Source: Acinetobacter marinus (GTDB taxonomy: Bacteria; Pseudomonadota; Gammaproteobacteria; Pseudomonadales; Moraxellaceae). Taken from it: a DNA stretch of 64,000 nt. This document shows positions 6,493-15,329 of the stretch, in pieces (the first letter of the stretch is position 1; each line of letters starts with the position of its first letter). The stretch spans positions 77,439-141,438 of the forward strand of contig NZ_FMYK01000006.1 in the NCBI RefSeq assembly GCF_900096915.1, in the 5' to 3' direction. A program made the translations under genes and the position numbers. The notes below the pieces were generated by a model. That model did not search any database and was not told the DNA's origin. It saw only the letters and a list, made by a program, of their open reading frames with translations.

Positions 6493-9180
6493 ATGTTTAA
6501 AAAGATATTGTTTCAATTGCATTGGTTTATGGGAATCACTGCAGGTTTAGTGCTCTCCATTATGGGTGTGACGGGTGCCATCTACTCCTATGAGCCACAA
6601 ATTCTCAAGTGGATCAATCAAGACAGCTATGTGGTGCAAGTGCCTGATCATGCAAAACTCACCCCTGCTGAGCTGTATTTGCATTTTGCCAAGCAAGACC
6701 CGAGTATGCAGATCAATAGCATCACCATCCAAAGCGATGCCAGTGCCTCATCTGTGGTCAACATCGCTAAAGAAGGTCATCGCCGTGGCTACAATATGCT
6801 GGTTAATCCTTATACCGCTGACGTGCTTCCTGAAATCAAAGGCGAAGGCTTTTTTGATTTTGTCGAAGATCTGCATCGCCGTTTAACTGCTGGTGAAATT
6901 GGTAAGCAGATCACGGGTGCTTGTGTATTAATGCTATTGTATTTTGTCTTCAGTGGGATTTATCTGCGTTGGCCGAAAAAGCATTCATTCCGTCAATGGC
7001 TTTTCGTGAAACCAAAGCTCAAAGGGCGTAACTTTATTTGGGATTTGCATGCCGTGGTCGGCACTTGGGTGGTGTTATTTTACCTTGTGTTTGCCGTGAC
7101 GGGACTATATTGGTCATATGACTGGTGGCGCAGTGGCATGTTTAAAGTCATGGGGGTTGAGCGCCCGCAACAAGGCGGACATGGTGCACCGCAAGGTGGT
7201 CAAGGTCGTCCACCTCAAGCACAGCAAGCGACTCCGCAAGCAGGCACTCAAACTCGTGCTCAAAGTGGTGAACAAAATCGTCAGCGTGCAACACATGAAA
7301 ATCGTGATGCAGAAACACCACAACGTTCACCTGAACAAATCAGCACCGCTTTAACAGCAACGTGGGCACAATTTCCACAACAGCTTAATCGTCCGTATTC
7401 AAGCATGACCTTGAATCTACCACAGTCTGCAGAATCCAAAGTCGACATCCTGTTCCTTGATGCCGAGCCACAGCATGAACGTGCCCGCAACAATGCCACA
7501 TTCAACTATGCAAATGGCAAGATTGAAGAACTTGAGCTGTACGCAGATAAAAAGCTCAATGAAAAAATCATGAGCAGTATGTTGCCTGTGCATCGTGGCA
7601 ACTTCATGGGTGGGGTTTATCAATTCTTTGCGATGCTGGCTTCGTTTGCTATGCCCTTATTTTTCATTACGGGCTGGATGCTGTATCTAAAACGTCGTAA
7701 GCAAAAACGTCTCACCCGTGAAGCAAGACAAGGTTCCAATGTCGTTCATCTTGATCCAAATGCACAACCTTGGACGATTCTGTACGCCAGTCAAACAGGT
7801 ATGGCTGAGCAAATCGCCTATAACACCTCAACTGCTCTGCAACAAGCAGGCACGCCGACCTTTGTGAAAGCCTTAAAAGAGGTCAGCATTGATGAGATTC
7901 AACAGGCTGAACGTGTGCTCTTGATCGCCAGCACCTATGGCACGGGTGATGCGCCTGATCTGGCGAGTAATTTTGCCAAGAAACATCTCAAACAAAATTA
8001 TGATTTCAGCAAAGTAAAATTTGCCGTGTTAGCACTGGGCTCTAAAGAATATCCTGAAAGTTATTGTACTTTCGGTCATGACTTGAATCGCTGGTTACAC
8101 GCCAATCAAGCGCAATCCTTACTGGATGTGATCGAAGTCGATAATGGCAACCCTGCTGATCTTGAGCATTGGTATACAGGACTTGCAACGATTACAGGCA
8201 GTGAAGTACAGGCGGTGATTGTCGAAAAAACCTATGATCAATGGCAACTCATTTCCCGTGAGCTACTCAACCCGAATAGTTTGGGTGAGCCTGCGTATGA
8301 CATTCAACTCAAAGCGCTACATGCGGAAACTTGGCATGCGGGTGACATTGCCGAAGTGCAATGTGGCAATGGTGTAGAACGTATTATGCAGTTTATTGAA
8401 CAACACCAGTTAGACACCACAGAATCACTGGTCTATGCACTGCGCTACAAGGATTTAACTAGTAAGGATTTAATGCAAAGCACTCCAATTGACAGTAAGG
8501 ATTTCGCTTGGCTTGAACAACTGCCAAACCTGCCGAGTCGTGAATACTCCATTGCCAGCATTCCAGAAGAGGGATATTTACAATTGGTAGTACGTCAGAA
8601 GCAAATCGGCGAAAATGAGCATGGTTTAGACACAGGCTTAGGTCTAGGTTCGGGCTGGCTCACTGCTTATGCACCAAATGATGATAATCTACTCTTAAGA
8701 ATCCGTACCAATCCAAGTTTCCATCTCATCGATGATAATCGTCCTGCAATCTTTATCGGTAATGGCACAGGGATTGCGGGTCTGATGAGCTTACTCAAAC
8801 AACGTGAGCAACTGGGCTATACACAAAACTGGCTGATCTTCGGTGAGCGTCAAATAGCTGTGGATTATTTCTACCAATCTCAGCTCGAAGCATGGCAACA
8901 GGCTGGACATTTACAGCATCTAGATGTGGTCTTTTCACGTGATACTGTACAAAATAGTCAACTACCAGATCAGCAACAACAGCCCCGCTATGTACAACAC
9001 CTCATTACTGCGCAGTGTGATCGAATCACACAATGGGTCGCCGACGGTGCTGTGATTTATATTTGTGGCAGTATTGATGGTATGGCATCAGGTGTAGATC
9101 AAGCGCTTACCGAGATTCTTGGTGAAACCCAGATGGATCAACTCCGAGAAGAAATGCGTTATCGTCGTGATGTGTATTAA
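6493..9180 (+). CDS. PepSY transmembrane / flavodoxin / FNR fusion reductase
   Basis: This 895-residue protein combines a PepSY-type membrane module with a cytosolic CysJ-like flavoprotein. Membrane helices lie near residues 12-34, 140-160, 185-210 and 376-400. A Gln/Pro/Gly-rich extracytoplasmic linker spans about 220-290. A flavodoxin-like FMN domain starts near 426 (SQTGMAEQIA). The FAD-binding element REYSIAS is at about 682, and an NAD(P)-binding GNGTGIAG at about 755. The C-terminus YRRDVY resembles sulfite reductase flavoprotein ends. The likely role is transfer of NADPH electrons across the inner membrane, plausibly to ferric siderophores or periplasmic acceptors; the acceptor is inference. 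It stands alone and has its own terminator. Confidence 0.8.
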   Translation: MFKKILFQLHWFMGITAGLVLSIMGVTGAIYSYEPQILKWINQDSYVVQVPDHAKLTPAELYLHFAKQDPSMQINSITIQSDASASSVVNIAKEGHRRGYNMLVNPYTADVLPEIKGEGFFDFVEDLHRRLTAGEIGKQITGACVLMLLYFVFSGIYLRWPKKHSFRQWLFVKPKLKGRNFIWDLHAVVGTWVVLFYLVFAVTGLYWSYDWWRSGMFKVMGVERPQQGGHGAPQGGQGRPPQAQQATPQAGTQTRAQSGEQNRQRATHENRDAETPQRSPEQISTALTATWAQFPQQLNRPYSSMTLNLPQSAESKVDILFLDAEPQHERARNNATFNYANGKIEELELYADKKLNEKIMSSMLPVHRGNFMGGVYQFFAMLASFAMPLFFITGWMLYLKRRKQKRLTREARQGSNVVHLDPNAQPWTILYASQTGMAEQIAYNTSTALQQAGTPTFVKALKEVSIDEIQQAERVLLIASTYGTGDAPDLASNFAKKHLKQNYDFSKVKFAVLALGSKEYPESYCTFGHDLNRWLHANQAQSLLDVIEVDNGNPADLEHWYTGLATITGSEVQAVIVEKTYDQWQLISRELLNPNSLGEPAYDIQLKALHAETWHAGDIAEVQCGNGVERIMQFIEQHQLDTTESLVYALRYKDLTSKDLMQSTPIDSKDFAWLEQLPNLPSREYSIASIPEEGYLQLVVRQKQIGENEHGLDTGLGLGSGWLTAYAPNDDNLLLRIRTNPSFHLIDDNRPAIFIGNGTGIAGLMSLLKQREQLGYTQNWLIFGERQIAVDYFYQSQLEAWQQAGHLQHLDVVFSRDTVQNSQLPDQQQQPRYVQHLITAQCDRITQWVADGAVIYICGSIDGMASGVDQALTEILGETQMDQLREEMRYRRDVY

Positions 9181-9206
9181 CCACAGCAATATACTACGGA
9201 TATAAA

Positions 9207-9235
9207 AAAATCCCTCGTATCATCCGAGGGATTTT
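9207..9235. terminator. Bidirectional intrinsic terminator
   Basis: AAAATCCCTCG pairs with CGAGGGATTTT across a short loop. It separates the plus-strand reductase gene from the convergent DUF2750 gene. Confidence 0.85.
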
Positions 9236-9275
9236 GTTTTGCAGATGCCACACATGTTTTATTGAGACAATTCTT

Positions 9276-9743
9276 TTAATTGAGACGAATCTTGCGAGGC
9301 AATGGAATATCAGGGTTTTGCTGGAAATACTGCGGTGCTTGGCTATAGATTTCATAGAGAAAATTTTTTAAATCCAATAGCACTTTTTGTGGCTCAATAA
9401 ACACGCTTTGTCCGTCTGGTGTCATCATGATTGACAGCTTGACCTCTTCTTTGTCTGCAAAAGGCAATAGCTCAAAAATAAAGTCCGCCAAACTCAATGA
9501 CATCGCCTCATGCGTTGCCCAGCTTTGGTTTTGGCAAGACAGCGCATAATGTTTCGCTGCCCAGACAGGCAGGACATGCTGACCTTGCGAGGTCGCACCA
9601 ATTGCCCAGCCATCTTTAAATAGCCCCCACACTTGTTTTTTCTCAATAATCTGGCGGATAAAATAACGATAACGATCCACAGGTTGCTCTAAATCTACGG
9701 CATTTTTCTGAGCACGGCGTGTGGTTTTGTATGGGTTACGCAT
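9276..9743 (-). CDS. DUF2750-family protein, copy 1
   Basis: From the ATG at 9743 the product has 155 residues and begins MRNPYKTTRR. This start has GAGGGA placed correctly before it, whereas a longer reading would need a TTG with no such site. It also matches the MRNPY start of the neighbouring paralogue. The sequence contains DRYRYFIRQI, a WGL...WAIG strand pattern, LPVWAAKHYA and a C-terminal FIEPQKVLLDL, all typical of DUF2750. It is soluble, with no signal peptide. The function of the family is not established. Confidence 0.75.
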   Translation of the reverse strand: MRNPYKTTRRAQKNAVDLEQPVDRYRYFIRQIIEKKQVWGLFKDGWAIGATSQGQHVLPVWAAKHYALSCQNQSWATHEAMSLSLADFIFELLPFADKEEVKLSIMMTPDGQSVFIEPQKVLLDLKNFLYEIYSQAPQYFQQNPDIPLPRKIRLN

Positions 9744-9782
9744 AATTCCCTCGATGCGATTCTTCTTGATCAAGCAATTTTC

Positions 9783-9842
9783 ATTGTTTTTCGATTAATC
9801 ACATTGTTTTACGATTGATCACAGAGTTTTACTGCTGATGTA
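9783..9842. repeat. 20-base tandem repeat between the DUF2750 genes
   Basis: ATTGTTTTTCGATTAATCAC, ATTGTTTTACGATTGATCAC and a degenerate third unit (AGAGTTTTACTGCTGATG) follow with a period of 20 bases, upstream of the first DUF2750 gene. Confidence 0.6.
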
Positions 9843-9887
9843 TAGCATACAGCATCCTTGACGGGAAAACATCTGTCGAAAACGCAG

Positions 9888-10274
9888 TTATCCCATATCG
9901 GAAATTAAACGCTCAGGCGACACAAATACACACTCCCCTTTGGCGCTACGATTGATTGCCACTAAATAATTTTGCGCCGCCAAATAAGGTAAAATTTGGG
10001 TGCGTAACAGATCAGCCGAAATCGCTTTCGGTTCAGCGCCTTGGCGTGACAATAGACAATCTCGCTGTGCATCTGCTTGCATATTCCAGAGCAACATGGC
10101 TTGTTGCGCCTGATCATTTCGACACAATGTCCACGATTGTTGCTCAGCAATGCTCCACAGCATTTGATGCTGTTGTAATTGCTGTAAAAAATGTTGGTAA
10201 TGCTGTTCAAGGTCAACCTGCGGTGTATTGTGATTGACATTGGCATCACCACGACGGAGATATGGATTACGCAT
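9888..10274 (-). CDS. DUF2750-family protein, copy 2
   Basis: The 128-residue product begins MRNPYLRRGD, like its neighbour, and shares the same outline: HYQHFLQQLQ, a central WSIAEQQSWTL, a middle strand ending in LLWNM, and a C-terminal VFVSPERLISD equivalent to FIEPQKVLLD in the other copy. The two genes are in tandem on the same strand with about 145 bases between them, so they probably arose by duplication and have diverged strongly. Function unknown. It lies directly downstream of the tRNA Val/Asp array. Confidence 0.7.
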   Translation of the reverse strand: MRNPYLRRGDANVNHNTPQVDLEQHYQHFLQQLQQHQMLWSIAEQQSWTLCRNDQAQQAMLLWNMQADAQRDCLLSRQGAEPKAISADLLRTQILPYLAAQNYLVAINRSAKGECVFVSPERLISDMG

Positions 10275-10405
10275 AACTAAAATATTAAAATGAAAAAGTA
10301 AAACTTAACAATGAATGGGATAAATGCTCAATAGCAAAAAATATTAAAATCTGCACTAGAGAGAGCAAATCAATAATTCAGTATGCTAGAAGTATATTAG
10401 AGATA

Positions 10406-10481
10406 TGGTGGGCGCTGACGGGATCGAACCGCCGACATTCTGCTTGTAAGGCAGACGCTCTACCAACTGAGCTAAGCGCCC
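10406..10481 (-). tRNA. tRNA-Val (TAC)
   Basis: Complete 76-base gene with encoded CCA. The anticodon loop CTTACAA gives anticodon TAC. It is identical by eye to the two other Val genes in the array. Confidence 0.95.
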
Positions 10482-10592
10482 TAAATCATTAAAAGTAACA
10501 CTTTTAAGGATGCATAAGTTTTCAATTGTGTTTTCCTTTGGTAAGGAATAATTTTCAAACTCATGATTGAAGCAAGGGATACTTCAAAGAAA

Positions 10593-10669
10593 TGGCGCAG
10601 CGGACGGGGCTCGAACCCGCGACCCCCGGCGTGACAGGCCGGTATTCTAACCAACTGAACTACCGCTGC
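10593..10669 (-). tRNA. tRNA-Asp (GTC)
   Basis: Complete 77-base gene with encoded CCA. The anticodon loop CTGTCAC gives anticodon GTC. It is one of three matching Asp genes in the array. Confidence 0.95.
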
Positions 10670-10717
10670 GAGGTCATATTTTTTTGCATCATTGAAACAT
10701 CAATATACAAAATAATA

Positions 10718-10793
10718 TGGTGGGCGCTGACGGGATCGAACCGCCGACATTCTGCTTGTAAGGCAGACGCTCTACCAACTGAGCTAAGCGCCC
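10718..10793 (-). tRNA. tRNA-Val (TAC)
   Basis: Complete 76-base gene with encoded CCA and anticodon TAC. It is 48 bases from the preceding Asp gene. Confidence 0.95.
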
Positions 10794-10905
10794 TAAAGTT
10801 GCAAAAAATCTTGTTTGATTTCCAACACTTCAGGTTGATATTCAATGCGTTTTCTAAAATTTGTCACCATCTTAGGCATTCAATACAACAGTTTTTTATT
10901 TGCAA

Positions 10906-10982
10906 TGGCGCAGCGGACGGGGCTCGAACCCGCGACCCCCGGCGTGACAGGCCGGTATTCTAACCAACTGAACTACCGCTGC
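10906..10982 (-). tRNA. tRNA-Asp (GTC)
   Basis: Complete 77-base gene with encoded CCA and anticodon GTC. Confidence 0.95.
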
Positions 10983-11023
10983 ATCGCAAAAGTCACCACT
11001 AGGCATAACCAACAAAACATAAA

Positions 11024-11100
11024 TGGCGCAGCGGACGGGGCTCGAACCCGCGACCCCCGGCGTGACAGGCCGGTATTCTAACCAACTGAACTACCGCTGC
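11024..11100 (-). tRNA. tRNA-Asp (GTC)
   Basis: Complete 77-base gene with encoded CCA and anticodon GTC. It lies 41 bases from the next Asp gene in the array. Confidence 0.95.
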
Positions 11101-11138
11101 ACTTAGGTTTCGCATTAATAATGCCTAAATCAAAGCTA

Positions 11139-11214
11139 TGGTGGGCGCTGACGGGATCGAACCGCCGACATTCTGCTTGTAAGGCAGACGCTCTACCAAC
11201 TGAGCTAAGCGCCC
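11139..11214 (-). tRNA. tRNA-Val (TAC), first gene of the array
   Basis: Complete 76-base gene with encoded CCA and anticodon TAC. It is the promoter-proximal member of the Val-Asp-Asp-Val-Asp-Val array. A consensus-like promoter lies 25-52 bases upstream. Confidence 0.95.
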
Positions 11215-11238
11215 ATAGTGTTTGACTTAGTGAGGTGC

Positions 11239-11266
11239 ATTATAGAGATTCTAATCGGGCTGTCAA
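11239..11266 (-). promoter_or_regulatory. Sigma-70 promoter of the tRNA array
   Basis: On the minus strand a perfect -35 TTGACA (11261-11266) is followed after 16 bases by a perfect -10 TATAAT (11239-11244), then GCACCTCAC. Transcription would begin about 15-20 bases before the first tRNA-Val. The near-consensus hexamers fit strong stable-RNA expression. Confidence 0.8.
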
Positions 11267-11350
11267 ACGCTTTTCTTGATTTTTTCGGAATTTGCGTTTG
11301 ATTGTTTAAAAATAAAACTTTCCTCGTTTTTTTCCGCTTAAATATTGATT

Positions 11351-11749
11351 TTAAACCTGATCTTTGTGGTTTGATGACGATGGAGTAGACGCTTTTGGCT
11401 CTGGTCTGCACCACAGCCATATCGCAACGATGAACATGGTGAGGTTGGTAAAAATTTTTACTGCAAGCGGTGCATTGGTATAGAGCATCAATATCGCACT
11501 GATGCTCATCATGATGCTGGCAATCCATTTTGCTTTGCGTGGCACGGTGCCGTGGTCTCGCCAATCACGCAGCGTTGCACCGTATTTGGGATGATTGAGT
11601 AAACGATTGTACATACTCGGCCAGCCCTTAGAAGATGCCCAAAGTGCCAGAATCAAAAATACGGTGGTTGGCATACCCGGTAAAACCGCGCCAATCATGC
11701 CGAGTGCAATAAAAAGGATGACTAAGCTACGCCAAAAAACTGTTCGCAT
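11351..11749 (-). CDS. YbaN/DUF454-family inner-membrane protein
   Basis: A 132-residue membrane protein with an N-terminal helix pair containing GMIGAVLPGMPTTVFL, the diagnostic DUF454 segment. This is followed by FLILALWASSKGWP, a short polar HPKYG..LRDWRDHG segment, and two further helices. The tail after about residue 110 is hydrophilic and variable. The family role is unknown; E. coli YbaN is a member. It is a stand-alone gene upstream, in transcription terms, of the tRNA array promoter. Confidence 0.8.
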   Translation of the reverse strand: MRTVFWRSLVILFIALGMIGAVLPGMPTTVFLILALWASSKGWPSMYNRLLNHPKYGATLRDWRDHGTVPRKAKWIASIMMSISAILMLYTNAPLAVKIFTNLTMFIVAIWLWCRPEPKASTPSSSNHKDQV

Positions 11750-11879
11750 GCAGTCCTACACCACGTTCATCAAAAATTCGCAAACATTATAACGAGATCA
11801 GCGCATCCTGCATGTGCATTTATTCGGTAATTTTGCATGCATACATTGCGAGGCAATCACAGCATTTAATCAAAAACCG

Positions 11880-12743
11880 TTAGAGCATGCGTATCGTGGT
11901 CTGTGATTTACCTTGTGCTTTCGAGTGATACATCAAATCATCGGCTTGTCGTGTCGCATCATCGAGTTTTTCGGGTAAAGACGTGCCATCAAATACAGTA
12001 ATTCCCATACTATAATCCACGCCAAATTGCGTATTGAGTTGACTATGGGCAAAGACATCTCGCAATCGTTGATCGTACTGCTTTACTCCACTCGCATCGG
12101 TATCCATCAATATAACTGCAAACTCGTCACCGCCCATGCGAGCCACAATATCATTCTGTCGTGTGGCATCGTTGAGCACTTGCGCAAATTGGATCAAAAC
12201 CTCATCGCCTTTACTGTGTCCAAAACGATCATTAACCGCTTTGAATCCATCTAAATCTACAATCCCGACTGCACATTGGCTTTTTTTCTTGACTTGGATA
12301 GCACGAAGTAGCTGATATTTGAGGTCAAAAGCACGGGTATTATTCAATGAGGTCAAGGAGTCTTTCATCGCCATATCGGTCATCAGCGTCAGATGATGAC
12401 GAAGTTTAAATATTAATATCGCCACAACAGCAAAAAAACCGATGCGTACAATGGCATTCCAGATCGGCACCAAAATACTGGAATAATGATGCCCCGCAAT
12501 AAAATCTGCGGTAATCCACGTACATGCCGAAGCGATGATCATCAACACCGTAAAGCGCTGACTGGCATACCATGCGGCGAGCGAAACAGGCAGTAAATAG
12601 AACACCGAAAATGAGTATTCATAGCCCGTGCCATAATCAACCAGCCCTAACAGCAGTACCATTAAACACAAGACAATGCTTCGCACTATGTTATTGCTCA
12701 TCAATATTCGCTCGAATCTTTGGATGGTTTGATTTCGCTTCAT
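11880..12743 (-). CDS. Membrane-bound diguanylate cyclase (GGDEF)
   Basis: From the ATG at 12743 (a GTG one codon earlier is also possible; GAGG lies just upstream) the product has 287 residues. About four hydrophobic helices occupy residues 20-117 and form a small membrane sensor of unknown ligand. A GGDEF domain follows from about 125. The active-site loop is intact (MGGDEF, about 203-208), and an inhibitory I-site RQND sits five residues before it, so product-inhibited cyclic-di-GMP synthesis is predicted. DLDGFKAVNDRFGH carries the metal and substrate positions. Confidence 0.85.
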   Translation of the reverse strand: MKRNQTIQRFERILMSNNIVRSIVLCLMVLLLGLVDYGTGYEYSFSVFYLLPVSLAAWYASQRFTVLMIIASACTWITADFIAGHHYSSILVPIWNAIVRIGFFAVVAILIFKLRHHLTLMTDMAMKDSLTSLNNTRAFDLKYQLLRAIQVKKKSQCAVGIVDLDGFKAVNDRFGHSKGDEVLIQFAQVLNDATRQNDIVARMGGDEFAVILMDTDASGVKQYDQRLRDVFAHSQLNTQFGVDYSMGITVFDGTSLPEKLDDATRQADDLMYHSKAQGKSQTTIRML

Positions 12744-12887
12744 CACGCCTCACTTCTCACACAGAAACGCATCGTTATTATGACCTAAAACCTTGCATTG
12801 ATGATGAAGAGCTGAGATGATTTTAAGAATTTTTTATGACCGCTCCCCTACTCTAACCCCTCTCTTTTTTCGCATTGTGGCTTTGGC

Positions 12888-13540
12888 ATGGATTTTCAAC
12901 GCACATCTGAATACAACTATTTTGAACCGTGGTATCAGTTTCATGATCCATTGGTACGTCAGTTGGCTTTTGCCATTGCCAGTTATAATGTACTCAGCGA
13001 TTTTCCTGAAGGCATCACCGTACGCCACGATATTCAATTTCATCCTGATCAATTTTGGCAAGATGCATATCAACGCTATCAGCCTGAACTGTGTCAGCTT
13101 GATCAAAACCCACAGCCGCTTTATCAATTCTTACAGCAGGTTAAAAGTACCCGATTCAATTTGATCAAGCGCTTGGGCATCCCATTCAACAACGCTTTGC
13201 AGTGATGAAAGGACAACTTTTTTTACCAAATAACGTACTTCATCCATCCAGCGCACAACACCATACTCCAATTCACAATAGCTTGCCGAATTGGTTGAAT
13301 ACGACACGACGACTAGGTATGTGGCAAGCGAATGCACCACAAGATCAACACTGGCGTCGTCTCAAACGCTCCGAATGGCTCAGCCCAGAATATCTCTCCG
13401 AAGCACAAACTGATCGACAACAGCAAAAAAATGTGTTTTGGACAAACGGCTTATATTTTGATACAACACAGCAACAATATCTGATGATTCGACTCAACAG
13501 TTCGACTATGGTCTATACAAAACTGAGAAATAACGGTTAA
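12888..13540 (+). pseudogene. Decayed DUF1853-family gene
   Basis: Two overlapping frames are recognisable as the two ends of a DUF1853 protein. 12888-13205 encodes the N-terminus (FEPWYQFHDPLVRQLAFA, FHPDQFWQ, LDQNPQPLYQFL, VKSTR). 13202-13540, opened only by a GTG, encodes the C-terminal MKGQLFLP...LPNWLNTTRRLG...WLSPEYL. The central part expected between STR and the C-terminal block is absent, consistent with a large internal deletion. The frame then slips at CAGTGATGAAAGG, where one extra base would restore continuity. The two-part assignment relies on recall of the family. If both pieces are translated they could be short hypothetical proteins instead. Confidence 0.6.
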
Positions 13541-13661
13541 AATTTACACTTAACTAACAATCATTTAACTTTTCTTTACGCAATTTTGCCGACTTTGATT
13601 TAAATTAATAAACAGTCAAATGACTAAATTCAAAAGATAAAAATTTTCTCGGAGAGGAACT

Positions 13662-13811
13662 ATGAAAGTTAAAACTTTACTCACTACTTTAGCAATCGCT
13701 TCTGTTGTCGTATTTGCAGGGTGTAATACCATTAAAGGTGCAGGTCAAGACGTATCAAAAGCGGGTGATGCCGTTTCTGACGCAGCTCAAAATACTCAAA
13801 ACCGTATGTAA
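13662..13811 (+). CDS. Entericidin-like small lipoprotein
   Basis: This 49-residue frame begins MKVKTLLTTLAIASVV and has a lipobox FAGC with Cys21, giving a mature peptide of 29 residues. The mature part, NTIKGAGQDVSKAGDAVSDA, matches the entericidin EcnA/EcnB family pattern (NTxxGxGxDxxxxGxAxxxA). GGAGAGGAAC immediately precedes the ATG, an excellent ribosome-binding site, and an intrinsic terminator follows at 13845. It is therefore an independently transcribed single gene. Entericidins are envelope lipoproteins with a debated toxin/antidote role; only one member is seen here. Confidence 0.88.
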   Translation: MKVKTLLTTLAIASVVVFAGCNTIKGAGQDVSKAGDAVSDAAQNTQNRM

Positions 13812-13844
13812 TTTATCATTCACTCGATAAGACTCGGTTAAAAG

Positions 13845-13868
13845 CGTCCACTTTTGTGGACGTTTTTT
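13845..13868 (+). terminator. Intrinsic terminator after the entericidin-like gene
   Basis: CGTCCAC pairs with GTGGACG across a TTTT loop and is followed by six T residues. Confidence 0.88.
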
Positions 13869-14067
13869 ATGTTTAAAGGTTTATTCTCTATTCTATTGTA
13901 ATGTGGTTGCTTTTTGGCAGGTAATTTTATCTGACAGATTGAAGAATCAGTAATAATCATAAAATAAGCAACTTTCATTTTTTCATGGTGTTGTAACGAC
14001 TGACATCAACAGCGGTTTAATTTCTTGCTATACTTTGCGCCAATTTTGTATGTTCAATTGAGTCATT

Positions 14068-15198
14068 ATGTCTTCTGCCACGCTGGATCTAAGTCTTGCC
14101 CTTTTAAAACAACCCTCTGTGACACCGCTCGATTACGATTGTCAGCAGATGATTGCGGCACGTTTAAGCAATGTCGGTTTTCAGATTGAACATATGCCAT
14201 TCGATGATGTGAAAAATCTGTGGGCACGTAGAGGCACAACAGCGCCATTATTTTGTTTTGCAGGACATACCGACGTGGTGCCTACAGGCGATCAAAACGC
14301 ATGGGATTCTGCGCCATTTGCACCAGAAATTCGTGATGGGAAACTTTATGGTCGTGGTAGTGCCGACATGAAAACAGCAATCGCCGCAATGGTGATTGCC
14401 ACAGAGCGCTTTGTAGAGAAGCATCCTGATCACAAAGGGTCGATTGCTTATTTGATTACCTCTGATGAAGAAGGGCCATCCATTAACGGTACCGTCAAAG
14501 TCATCGAAACTCTAGAAGCCCGCAATGAAAAAATTGACTGGTGCCTCGTCGGTGAACCCTCAAGTACTGCAAAACTCGGTGATATTATTAAAAATGGACG
14601 CCGTGGTTCTCTAAATGGCGTGTTAAAGGTACAAGGCAAGCAAGGTCATGTCGCCTATCCACATCTTGCACAGAATCCGATTCACCTTGCAACACACGCC
14701 CTCGATCAATTGTGTAAAACCACTTGGGACAATGGTAATGACTACTTCCCTGCGACCAGCTTTCAAATCTCAAATATCCAAGCAGGTACAGGTGCAACCA
14801 ATGTCATTCCTGATATTTTAACAGTTACTTTTAATTTCCGTTTTTCGACAGAAGTGACTGCCGATGAATTAAAACAACGTGTGCAAGCGATTTTAGACCA
14901 TGAAAATCTGAACTACAGCATTGATTGGACGCTGTCGGGTTTACCATTTTTGACCCCAGTTGGCGACTTGGTTAATGCTGCAAAAAATAGCATTAAAAAA
15001 GTCACAGGTGATGACACCACCCTTTCCACCAGTGGTGGCACGTCTGATGGTCGTTTTATTGCGCCGACGGGTGCGCAGGTCATCGAGCTTGGTGTGCTCA
15101 ATGCCACCATTCATCAAATCAATGAGCATGTGAATGTGGCTGATCTGGAGCCACTTGCTGAGATTTATGAGCAGATGCTGGTCGAATTACTGACCTGA
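14068..15198 (+). CDS. dapE: Succinyl-diaminopimelate desuccinylase
   Basis: A 376-residue M20-family dizinc hydrolase that removes succinate from N-succinyl-LL-diaminopimelate in lysine and peptidoglycan synthesis. Metal and catalytic residues are in place: GHTDVVP (His67, Asp69), GRGSADMK (Asp100) and TSDEEGP (Glu134, Glu135). A dimerisation domain follows in the middle, and the C-terminal NATIHQINEHV carries the last metal His. Length equals the usual family size. It is transcribed alone and ends at a strong bidirectional terminator. Confidence 0.95.
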   Translation: MSSATLDLSLALLKQPSVTPLDYDCQQMIAARLSNVGFQIEHMPFDDVKNLWARRGTTAPLFCFAGHTDVVPTGDQNAWDSAPFAPEIRDGKLYGRGSADMKTAIAAMVIATERFVEKHPDHKGSIAYLITSDEEGPSINGTVKVIETLEARNEKIDWCLVGEPSSTAKLGDIIKNGRRGSLNGVLKVQGKQGHVAYPHLAQNPIHLATHALDQLCKTTWDNGNDYFPATSFQISNIQAGTGATNVIPDILTVTFNFRFSTEVTADELKQRVQAILDHENLNYSIDWTLSGLPFLTPVGDLVNAAKNSIKKVTGDDTTLSTSGGTSDGRFIAPTGAQVIELGVLNATIHQINEHVNVADLEPLAEIYEQMLVELLT

Positions 15199-15236
15199 TT
15201 TTGGTATTAAAAATCGAATTACAGTCATAAAAAAAA

Positions 15237-15262
15237 CGAGAATTTAGCATTCTCGTTTTTTT
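15237..15262. terminator. Bidirectional terminator between dapE and the chp operon
   Basis: CGAGAAT pairs with ATTCTCG across five bases, with an A run before and seven T residues after. It serves dapE on the plus strand and the pil-chp operon on the minus strand. Confidence 0.88.
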
Positions 15263-15329
15263 GATTCACTATTGTACTTTTTGAGACTGAGTTTTACGCT
15301 CTATGTCTCAGGTGGCGAATTGACTGCTT

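Noticed and set aside
10592..11081. Plus-strand frames across the tRNA array
   Set aside because: They are antisense readings of tRNA-Val and tRNA-Asp genes, with repeated peptide sequences that only reflect repeated tRNA genes.
12817..13164. Plus-strand frame of 115 residues overlapping the DUF1853 remnant
   Set aside because: It is out of frame with the recognisable DUF1853 N-terminus and has no supporting motif.
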